Positions 22,701 through 32,600 of a stretch of DNA of 64,000 nt are shown here, piece after piece. The notes below the pieces were generated by a model. That model searched no databases, was not told the DNA's origin, and worked only from the letters and a program-made list of their open reading frames with translations. A program made the translations under genes and the position numbers. Within the stretch, counting starts at the first letter, position 1, and every line of letters begins with the position of its first letter. The stretch covers positions 1,601,197 through 1,665,196 of the forward strand of contig JAAONU010000009.1 in assembly GCA_012932295.1 (NCBI GenBank), given 5' to 3'. The DNA is from Cyclina sinensis. Lineage: Eukaryota; Mollusca; Bivalvia; Venerida; Veneridae.

Positions 22701-24856
22701 ACTTTAGAAATCTTCTTGTCTGAAACCACAAGGACCTGAGCCTTCAGATTTTGTATGTAGCATTGTCTTGTGGTTCTCTACCAAGTTTGTTCAAATTATA
22801 CACCTGTGGTCAAATTTGGCCCTGCCTCGGGGGTCAATGGATTTTACATAGGCTTATATAGTGAAACTTTGAAAAATCTTCTTGTCTGAAACCACAAGGC
22901 CCTGAGCCTTAAGATGTGGTTTGTAACTTTGATGTGTGTACCTCTACCAAGTTTGTTCAAATTATGCCTCTGGGGTCAAATTTGGCCCTGCCACAGGGGT
23001 CGATTGATTTTTAACATAGGGAAAACTTTGAAAATTTTCTTATCTGAAACCGCAAGGTCCTGATCCTTAAGATTTGTATGTAGCAAGGTCTAGTAAACCT
23101 CAACCAAGTTAGTTGAAATTATACCTCTGGGGTCAAATTTGGCCCCACCGGGGGTTAACTGATTTTTACATAAGTTCATATAGGTTAAACTTTGAAAAAT
23201 CTTCTTGTATGAAACTACAAGGCCCTGAGCCTAACGATTTCGTATGTAGCAATGTCTGGAGGACGTTTCTCAAGTATGTTAGAAAAAATTTTCTGTGGTC
23301 ACTATTGGCCCCACCTGAGAGGTCACAAGTTTTAAATAGCGGTATAAAAGAAAATCTTAAAAAAATCTTCATGTCTGAAACCACAAAGCCAAGAATTTTA
23401 AAATTTGGCATGAAGCAAGCTTTATCAAGCGTTTTCGAATAATTAGATTAGATTAAAGGTCATCGAGGCTAAAAATAGGTTTAAATACTGTACCTCATAC
23501 AGCTTTCATTTAAAGACCAATATCTTTGATATTCGGTATATAGGATCCTTGCATGGACCTCTACCCATGGGTAGGGTTTTAGATCATTGGGTCAAGGTCA
23601 AGGTCACTATAGCTTATGATAGATATTTCTACTTTCTGTCATAGAGCCTTTATTTATTGGCTGATATTTTACATATTTACATATTTATATTTACATTACT
23701 TACATATTTTCAATTAAAACATGAAATACTGCTTAACTGCAAACCTACAGCCAAAATACTCAGGTGAGCCATCTAGGGTCGTCATGGCCCTCTTGTTTTA
23801 GCTCACCTGTGCACAGTATGCTCAAGGTAAGCTTTTGCAATTGCCGGTTGTTCGTCGTCAACTTTTAACTTTAAACAACATCTCCTCCTTCCTATTTGAA
23901 AAATCCAGCCCTAGAGTTTTAAAATTTTTGCATTGAGCATTGCCCACTAGGCTTCCACCAAAATGTTAACAACTTTGTCGATAGTGTCATTTTTGGCTTC
24001 GTGCCCGGGGTCAGATGTATTACATAAACACATTCTCAGAAACCGTACGACTGAGACTTCTAAAATTTGGTATGTAGTATTGGGTTATTTAAATTATGGC
24101 ACTGTGACCATTTTGGCTCACACACATATTTACACCTAAAACTTTTATGATAATTACAAAGACATGTAAAAAAATTAAGTTTTTTCTCATATACCAAAAA
24201 CAAAAGCTAACATTTTTGCATGCATCATTTTCTCTTTTTTGCTTTATTATTTGGATAATTAGTCCATACATTGCACTGGTATTTGCTCAAGTGGGCGATT
24301 TGGGCTAGCTATGATGGCTTTATTTGAGAGAAATATTTAGGACACTTTAGATCACATAAAATATCTTGTGATTATTAGGTACAAAAACATACGCTGCAAT
24401 GCTTTGTTTTATGGTACCAAGTTTAATTGCTAATATTTCTTTCTTTCAGACAAGAAGGTGGCTTTTACCGCGTATGGAATAAATGTTAATTCAGGTCAGC
24501 TGATTTTCCCTTACGTTTATCAGAACTATGGGAATGGATACAACAGTGTCACAGGCAAATTTACTTGCCGTGTACCAGGGATTTACTACTTTTCTTCTAC
24601 ACTCAATAAAAAATTTACTGAAAATACCGACTATGTTCAATGCTATTTGATACTTGATAGCATTTCATTGGTCGGTGCATACGAGAATCCGGAAGACCGT
24701 GAAAAGGGAGACAACAGTGCATATTCTTTTACTATATCGTCTACTATACATTTAAGTACAGGTGATACGGTCTATATTGGATTGTGTACAGGGGCTAGCT
24801 ACCTCTATAACGACAATAGGAGTTCTTTCACAGGTGTCTTGATAATTCCTGACTGA
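16688..24856 (+). CDS. Secreted Ly6/uPAR-ShKT-TSP1x4-C1q protein, 5' exon missing
   Basis: Ten exons fit together with matching phases: 16688-16735 (signal peptide core), 18034-18113, 18311-18367, 18942-19065 (Ly6/uPAR), 19770-19892 (ShKT), 20506-20676, 21144-21314, 21552-21719, 22140-22307 (TSP1) and 24450-24856 (C1q, stop TGA at 24854). They encode about 505 residues; the exon with the start codon lies further 5' and was not found. From ShKT onward every intron is phase 1, the classic arrangement for shuffled extracellular modules. There is no collagen stretch before C1q and no transmembrane segment or GPI signal, so the product should be secreted. Ly6, TSP1 and C1q modules bind proteins or glycans; an immune-recognition or adhesion role is inferred. 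The two largest introns hold a minisatellite and two dispersed repeats. Exon 1 of the model and the 18942 acceptor are the least certain joints. Confidence 0.8.
17150..18045 (+). repeat. ~52-bp decayed minisatellite ending in the Ly6 exon
   Basis: About 17 copies, spaced roughly 49-55 bp, of a unit reading TTGATTTGATTCATTTAG followed by CTGGTCTGAACTGCTACTCC and TGTATTCTAT. The final copy is the real splice acceptor (TTTATCTAG at 18025-18033) and the first bases of the Ly6 exon (CTGCTCTGAACTGCTACTCC). Recognisable cores start near 17220, 17273, 17322, 17377, 17426, 17479, 17532, 17583, 17635, 17688, 17742, 17795, 17827, 17877, 17930 and 17982. Copies differ at many positions, so the array is old. 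Confidence 0.85.
18034..19065 (+). other. Ly6/uPAR (three-finger) domain exons
   Basis: Three exons (18034-18113, 18311-18367, 18942-19065) read LNCYSC at the start, further Cys in YSCNTTLSC, VCF and GCA, then LCGGVG and the diagnostic ending CLECCSTDLCN. The LxCxxC start and CCxxDxCN end are the Ly6/uPAR signature. The exon ends at the GTGAGC donor at 19066; reading past it hits a stop at 19110. The three-finger fold of this family is also used by snake toxins, but nothing here suggests a toxin. Confidence 0.8.
19770..19892 (+). other. ShKT domain exon
   Basis: The exon between TATTTTCAG and GTAAGT encodes CVDDPTMDCARLNSLFHVC then CPKFCNLC, six cysteines with the spacing of a ShKT (SXC) module. 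The module is one exon with phase 1 on both sides. In animals ShKT modules are common in secreted proteases and matrix proteins; the name comes from a sea anemone peptide and does not imply toxicity. Confidence 0.8.
20506..22307 (+). other. Four TSP1 repeats, one per exon
   Basis: Exons 20506-20676, 21144-21314, 21552-21719 and 22140-22307 each encode one thrombospondin type 1 repeat of 56-57 residues. Each has the Trp ladder (e.g. WSPWSSW, WSTWGPW), a CxxxCG core (CSVTCG in repeat 2, CDVTCG in 1, CTGSCG in 3, CDSCG-like CSDSCG in 4) and an R-x-R-x-C strand. WxxW is a C-mannosylation site and CxxS/TCG an O-fucosylation site in this family. Repeats 3 and 4 are very alike (PSLLGR.CDGSPEE), so they arose by recent exon duplication. 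Confidence 0.9.
22513..23793 (+). repeat. AGCTCACC-family dispersed element, copy 1
   Basis: It starts AGCTCACTTGAGG...CCTCAAGGTGAGCTTT and ends CAGGTGAGCC...TCATGGCCCTC. Inside are the family hallmarks GTCCGTCGTCC and repeated ~165-bp blocks with 'CTTGTCTGAAACCACAAGG' and 'GGGGTCAAATTTGGCCC'. This family is widespread in bivalve genomes by my recollection. It lies in the intron between TSP1 repeat 4 and C1q. Confidence 0.75.
23800..24320 (+). repeat. AGCTCACC-family dispersed element, copy 2
   Basis: A second, shorter and more decayed element follows copy 1 head to tail: AGCTCACCTGTGCACAG...CTCAAGGTAAGC at the start and CTCAAGTGGGCGATTTGGGC...ATGATGGC at the end. Confidence 0.6.
24450..24856 (+). 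other. C1q domain terminal exon
   Basis: The exon begins in phase 1 after TTCTTTCAG and encodes about 135 residues with the globular C1q pattern: VAFTAYG at the start, YNSVTGKFTCRVPGIYYFS in the middle, and FTGVLI just before the stop. The length fits the family. No canonical AATAAA was seen close downstream. Confidence 0.92.
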
Positions 24857-25469
24857 TGATGACTACTACATCCTTCTCTTTACGTGGCATATTTGTTTTT
24901 GTGATAAAAGTATTAAGTGCTATTTCAGTTACTAAAATTGCTGTTTAAATTACAAAAACTACTTTTTGCTGATATTTTGTATAAGTCTTATGTCTATCTA
25001 TCTATTTGAGGTTATTTATCGTCGGTACCGGTTGCCCATATGACCGACGCCGCTGTTGTTTCCGACTTATATGACGCCACCCTTTTATCTCTATCCTGTT
25101 CTCGTGTCATGAATTCCTGCACACAACTGAGAAACAAATCGTTGTACTTCAATGTGAGCAGCGGTTTATTTTTGAAAAAAAAATATAAAAAATACTTTGT
25201 GAGTATAATGGTTTTGATTAATCAGATATGCAACTCAAACGTTTATTACATTTGTGATAGAATCTTACAAGAATAGAAAAGCATTGAAAATCATTAAAGT
25301 TGGTAAAATCTGAATAACTACAAGGTTTTACAGAAGGTTTGCATGTGCAAAGAACTTCAAAGCTGGTTCAAACTGATTGATTGAATTTGTTCTGGCACAG
25401 ATAATTTGAAATATATACTCAAACTTAAAAAGGGAATTAAATGTAAAAATGCGGAAAATAACTTTGTTA

Positions 25470-26105
25470 AATTAAAGGAACGACTTTGTTTAAATGAAGG
25501 GAACTACTTTGATGAAATGAAGGGAACTACTTTGTTCAAATGAAGGGAACGACTTTGATGAATTGAAGGGAACTACTTTGTTTAAATGAAGGCAACTACT
25601 TTGATGAAATGAAGGGAACGACTTTGATGAAATGAAGGGAACGATTTTGCTTAAATGAAGGGAACTACTTTGTTTAAATGAAGGAAACTACTTTGTTTAA
25701 ATGAAAGGAAGTACTTTGTTTAAATGAAGGGAACTACTTTGATTAAATGAAGGGAACGACTTTGTTTAAAAGAAGGGAACTACTTTGTTTAAATGAAGTG
25801 AACGACTTCGTTAAATAAAGGGAACGACTTTGATGAAATGAAGAGAACGACTTTGTTTAAATGAAAGGAACGACTTTGTTTAAATGAAGAGAACTACTTT
25901 GTTTAAATGAAGGGTACGACTTTGATGAAATGAAAGGAACGACTTTGATGAAATGGAGGGAACAGCTTTGTTTAAATGAAGGGAACAACTTTTTTTTAAT
26001 GAAGGGAACTACTTTGTTGAAATGAAGGGAACTACATGTACTTTGTTTAAATGAAGGAGCTGCTTTGTTTAAATAAATGGAACTGCTTCGATGAAATGAA
26101 GGGGC
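25470..26105. repeat. ~23-bp minisatellite, about 27 copies
   Basis: The unit AAATGAAGGGAACTACTTTG plus TTT or ATG is repeated with point changes and a few indels. Two unit types (TTTGTTT and TTTGATG; GAACTAC and GAACGAC) are intermixed. It lies between the 3' ends of two convergent genes. Confidence 0.92.
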
Positions 26106-26610
26106 AACTTCAAATCGAGGGGAATGGCTACTTTGAATGTCTTAGCAATCATCATTGGCCAATTTCATAATCTGCACTACGTATAAACACAGAAATTAAT
26201 TTCCAAACAACCATGTTCTACTAGGTACAGTATTCGTCATTCCTTATCAGGGGCACATCACCAGCTTTGTTAAAAAAAGAACTGGCTCAAGACGTACCAC
26301 GATTCAAATTGTTTATTCAATCTTTCCTTATTTCTGCTGTTTCAGAGAATAGCTTTTAACTGCTGTTCGAAAGTAATTACCGTCATTCAAAAGTTTTATA
26401 TGAAACTGTCAATGTTTAAAAGAATAAGCGTACAGTCGAGTGTTATGTTTTATTTGACTTGAAACATTCTAGCAGAAGTCACGTGATTATACAAGAACAC
26501 ATTTTTTACAAATCTACAAGCTTATTTACATTGTACCCGTTAATCATATTTTCAAATTCCAAGAAGATCAAATCTCTTGCGTATGGACTTTTTAGCCACT
26601 CAGTTTTCTT

Positions 26611-29600
26611 TCAAATCACCGATTCCTTGCTTTCTATCTCTTCTAAGTAACTTAACATTTCCTTTTCGTCACTTCCTTTTTCATTCGTAATAGTTTTGTG
26701 TTCGTCGTTATCCGTATAAGTATCGTCCGGTGGTCTGTAGAAGTACTGAGCGGCGAAATAAAATGTCAACGCAATAAGTTTCACAATAATCCACCAGACG
26801 AAAAGTTTCACGCCCATGCTCGTTTTTTCATAGATCCAGCAACTTCCTGTTTCTTCGCAGATACTCTGCCAGACGTGACAGGCACTATCCATTATGGATC
26901 CTAACATTAATGGTCCGGGGGTTGTCCCTGAAACGAGTGTGCCAGTTTTAACAAGTGCCCAACACTTATGCCATTTTAATAAGTTTTTGACAGTCAAAAA
27001 TACAACGTTAAATTTAAAATGACGTCAACTACAGACATTTTTTTCTGATATTTGGTGACAATACTCTTATCATGAGCAGATAAACAGTGAAAATTGCAAA
27101 TTTTTCAAAAGCATGTTTGTTGCATAGAGAAAAAAAATCAAACAGGATATTGACAAAACGTCAATAGTTAGTTAAAAAGAGAGAGAGTAAAAGAACACTT
27201 TTGATAGTTTTCGATAAGAAGTAGTCAAACTTTCAGCATTTAATTCTTCGAGAGTAAGCTTTTTTTCTATTTATAGAAAACTGTAGAGTAAGCCTTTTTT
27301 CTATTTATAGAAAACTGTAGAGTAAGTTTTTTTTCTATTTACAGAAAACTGTAGAGTAAGCCTTTTTTCTATTTATAGAAAACTGTAGAGTAAGCTTTTT
27401 TCTATTTATAGAAAACTGTAGAGTAAGCCTTTTTTCTATTTAAAGAAAACTCTAGAGTAAGCTTTTTTTCTATTTATAGAAAACTGTAGAGTTAGCCTTT
27501 TAACTATTTATAGAAAACTGTAGAGTAAGCATTTTTTCTATTTATAGAAAACTGTAGAGTAAGTTTTCTTCTATTTATAGAAAACTGTGAGTAGTTGTCA
27601 AAGTTCTGGGCATATCAGTTGAAATTCACATCCTTTTTGCTCGACAGTTTTATCCTTTATAATCAGGTTTGAAATAATATTGTCCTTCAATTTTCACTAA
27701 ATTTATATGTATGTATACTAAAGTTGTATAGATTTTTTTCAGACAAAGGTAAACAATTTTTGAACTGCTAAGGATCGGCGGTGTTGTTAAAATGTTTGTA
27801 GTTTTATATAAGCAGTTTTATAAGCGCACTGATGTAATGAATTAGTAATAACCTACCTAACAATCTCAATAAAAGCCACTGGCATCCAATGGCCAGCGAT
27901 CTCTGATGGCCATGTACACACCTGAAAAAAACAATGTCAACATTTTTTTTTCGTCTTATACCCCCGCTTTAATTACTTCAGTTTTAGCTTTCTGAAAAGA
28001 TTTGGCTGCCTTTTGAAATTAAACAAACATTTCAACATTGATGAAATATTAAAATTGCAAAGAATCAAAATGGACGTAATATTTAAACTGTGCAGAACCA
28101 AAATAGGCAAAATACTAAAATTGCACAGAGCCAATACGAACGAAATACTAAAAGTGCACAGAGTCAAAAATGGATGAATTATAGATACTGCACAGAACCA
28201 GAATGGAAGAGATATTAAAATTGCACATCAGCAAAGTGGACGAAATACTAAAATTGCACAGAACCAAAATTGACGAAATGTAAAATTTTACACAGAACCA
28301 AAATAGACCATATATCTAAATTGTGCAGAATCAAAATGGACGCAATCATAGAATTGAACAGAATAAAAATAGTCGAAATATTTGTTTAAAAATATGAAAA
28401 GGAAAAGTAGTTTAAAACACAAAAGTCTTCAGAGGAAAGATGATGATGACGACTGTCCTATGTGTAGACTTGTTTTATTAACCCATTTATGCCCAATGGA
28501 CTATGTCATCCTTGTTAATTGGACGAGTCCATTTTCAATTAAAAGAGTTTCTGGTATAAATTTTCAATTTCTTTCTATGTAGGGAAGAACGGCTTTAATG
28601 CAAACAGTGTAGACCCTAAACAGACGCCGCATAGTGCAGAGTCTGATCAGAGTCTGCACTGTTTGTCTATATCTTATTTTGTTAGCACTAGGCATTGATG
28701 GGTTAATGAGATTAGAGTGGCTGATATATGAACATTGAGAATCCATATTTAGTATCAGGAAAATGAACAAACAATAATGAAATAAAATGCCTTTAAAAGT
28801 AGACTCCTGAAACAAATAAGATAAAATTATATCTCTTTCTTAAAACATTCAGGATTTAAAAGTAAAGCAGAAAATGATAAGTTACCTCATTGTTGCTGTT
28901 TGCGTAGGAGAACATGTCATAAATGTAATCAGCATTCCCACAAACAATAAAGGAGCTACAACGTACAGAAGCTTACAATCTGACATACAAATGCCCTGAA
29001 ATGCCCCTGTAAAATACAATCTGACATACAAATGCCCTGAAATGCCCCTGTAAAATACAATCTGACATACAAATGCCCTGAAATGCCCCTGTAAAATACA
29101 ATCTGACATACAAATGCCCTGAAATGCCCCTGTAAAATACAAGCAAGGGCGTTAGTGTTATCATCGTCCCAACGCTGACAATTTAAAGAAACAGGTTTAT
29201 TCTTCAAACTCGTATAAATATGAATGATGATGAACAAATTTTTATCGGTTTCCAAGGTTACAATCAAAAGTAAAAGCGCAACATGCAAAAATGCTGATGT
29301 ACAAGTTATAGTGGATAACAATCATAAAATAAACATTTTCTTATGTCTACATGCTATAAGAATAAATTTTAAAAATTAAAAACAAATAATATGATCTTCT
29401 TTATAATATCAGTAACTTGTTGATTTTATTATGTGCCACTTCTGAAGAGCTGGCCCACAAATACAAAACGGTCGACATTAAATGACAAAATTTCTAGTCA
29501 TAGTGAGATAGTTTCTAAAAACTCTTTTAATTCCTTGTAGTTAGACTGTTTAAGGGACATAACTTAATTTAACATTGCAAGATAATATAGAGCATATGTA

Positions 29601-32600
29601 TTTTAGTTTATTTTCTAAGATATAAAAAAGTAACTGATAATGTAAAGAACATATGAACAAAAACATTTTTCCAGAGCATGATGAAACATAGAAAGTGTTC
29701 ATTTGAATTGAATAGCTATCCATCTAAAATTAAACACCAAAAGCCGCCTATCTAAAACCTTAATGTAGTCTGTTCACCTGCTGAACTGAGAACGTTTTAA
29801 AGACAGCATGGCATTTGGTTATGATTCATTCACTATGGTTGGCAGTAAAATGGTTTTTAAGGAACTGAAATGGTCTTCATTTAAGGATATTCTCTTTAAT
29901 TAAAATAATAAAAAAATAATCTTTATATAAACATAACTTGAGTATAAAATATAGGGCGTTAAGAATGCTTTCTGGTTCATAAAAATTCAAGGAATCTTTA
30001 CCTTAAAAAATGCAATAACAAATGTATCATGTACATTTCCACTTGTGATTCAAAGATTATATTATGTTGACCAATATAACTGTTAAGTGTTTCCTTTAAT
30101 TTTTTGACAATGAACTGTCATCCAGATGCAGTATTCAAGTGTATTTCTCATTGATGCATGCTTAATAAAGCAGTAAACAAACCTAGAGGAGGTCCAGTTT
30201 GATTTTGAGCGCTGTTCTCCGTTGTCATAGAAACAGACACTGCCACTGGTGTTGTCATGGAAACTTCCTCCTGCATTGTCTGATTCATCTTACTCATTAA
30301 ACTTGCCGCAACGCAACTACAATTTGTATACATCTGAAAAAAGAGAAACTTATGTGTTTGCATTTGATTACATTATTATATACCAGCATGTATAATATAT
30401 TGTGCATCGTACAACACGACAAGAAAGTAGTCCGAGCTCAGGATATGACGTGAACTTTGACCTTGTGCAAAGGTGGAATTTGATTTCTCTTCATTTCAAC
30501 TTGAAAATGATTGGACAACTTAATTTTTGCCATATAATCTTTGCAGTACTAGGGTGAAAAGTGATCGTTCACAGGATTTATGCGGAATAACATTAAGACA
30601 ATATATAATGAGAAACGCGGACCACGCTTTTCTGCAGTTAACTAGATCAGCTATGCCAGAAATATTGCTTAAAATGGACTATGATGAATTAATATTATAA
30701 TTTATACGTTAAAATTCTCTTACTTTGAAAGGGCCCATCGGACCTTCCATAAGAATAAACTCGCCATTGCAACCGGCGTGACAAGGAGTAAAATAGATAC
30801 TCATATCCATACCGCAAACCGGTTCGTAAGTTCCGGAAGCGCATGCGCAGTCGGCGTTGCACGGATGATCCAGTGTAACCGGGCCATCATATGATCTGAA
30901 CATGTACAAAGACATAAAAAATATTTCTTTTTGTTTTGTTTTCTTACAACAATAGTTATCCAAAGCGATTTCTAAAATTGACTTTTTATGTTAAGGATGT
31001 AAAAAACCTGAAATTGTTGCAGAAATTACAGACTTACAGAACAGAACAGAATGCTTTAAGCATTTGGAACTTCAGTGCATTTCAATGATGCACCTCTATA
31101 TATTTATGGTAAAACCTTCCTTTTTCAAGCTAGATTCTACACCTAGTTTTTTGCTTATTACAAGCAATAACGTTCACTTTTCTTTTACTGCTTATTTAAT
31201 TGCTTCATTATCAATATCATAAGAAGCCCTCTGGCTTCCGATTTCCCATCAGTGTCTTATTTCAGGATTTATAGTACAGACTTACTTCGCGGAGATGTAT
31301 TCCGTGGTTACTCCTGCAATACTTTGTGTGGGACATTGAAGCCAAAAGACGCTACCAAGCAACAAACCCAGGAAAGCTGCAATCATGTTCATCCTGATAA
31401 TGCCCCTACATTTTAATTTTCTCTTTTTGACTATAAATCCACCTAGTAACATCCCTCCACCAGCTCCTGGTACAGTAATAATACCTGAAAAAATGTAAAT
31501 GTTAAAAGGCAAAACGACGATAGTATATTGCTGTGAAGGAGGAATGAAATACTTTTATAAAGTGTAAATTCGCAACAATGACAATTTTCATCCCCTAGAA
31601 CCCTTCTCCAGAACTTATATCTCCCTTTTATATCTCCCTTTTATATCTCCCTTTTAGTAGGTAAGAAGATCTTTCCTTAAGGCAGAGTAGTTTACGCTTC
31701 AAAGCAAACTTCAAAGAATGTTTGGAAATACTGTTCAAAACAAGAATATGTAAAATATTTGCTTTGCAAAAATTGAGAATGTAAATTAACACCAACGACT
31801 TTTCACCATATACCAATTGTATACATGAGAAATACATACTATTTTCTTAAATGCAAACTCAGTAACCCTATCCATGTTGTCAAAGAAACAAATCTTGGTG
31901 TGATGCAATTGCCAGACTTAAAATGTTGCATGAATTTATAGCATAACATTGCTGTTTCTGGTTTTGAATTCTTAATGGCAAGCTTTCATTACACATGCGA
32001 AAGTTGTTTTCTTTTTTTTCTTTTCTTTCTTTTTTTTTTCAAACATGTGTAGAACGAGTTTTAAAAATATTGCATACCCATAACAAAGCTGGCAAAAGCT
32101 GCAGGCAAGTTAAATTTCTCCTGCAAGAACTTGGCCCCAAACGTAGCAACACCGCTGATTATCATTCCTTCTGTGCAACCACTCAGTGAGAGGAACAAAA
32201 ATGTTGGATTTCTTATCTAAAAAGAATATAAATACAGCTACATTTGTATTTGATTTGCACTGAGTTAAAATACAAGACTATTTCACGCGGAGTGATATAA
32301 CATTGCACTACTTTAGGAGAGCAATGGTGTATCACTCCGTGGGAAACGACTACATTATTTAGCATTGAACGGAATTAACTATTTTTATTGCATGCGCTTG
32401 AGTAAACATACGAAACATAAAGACAACATAAAGAAAACAATACGGTTCATTTTAGTCATGTAATTGTTAAAGATCAACCATCACATTATTCTGCAAACTA
32501 CTAGACTGTTACAAAAATGGCGTCTTCATAAGTTTAAAAATTTGTTACACGTTCAGAATATGAAAAATGTATTAATTTTTCGGGTTGAAATTGAAGTAAT

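Noticed and set aside
25470..26105. CRISPR-like array
   Set aside because: Units are contiguous without spacers and the sequence is eukaryotic; it is a minisatellite.
26698..26904. Plus-strand open frame at 26.7-26.9 kb
   Set aside because: It is antisense to the last SLCO exon, whose protein matches the family.
28882..29321. Minus-strand repetitive open frames (FQGICMSDCILQGH-type)
   Set aside because: They are frames of the 41-bp intronic array; only 28979-28886 is real SLCO coding sequence.
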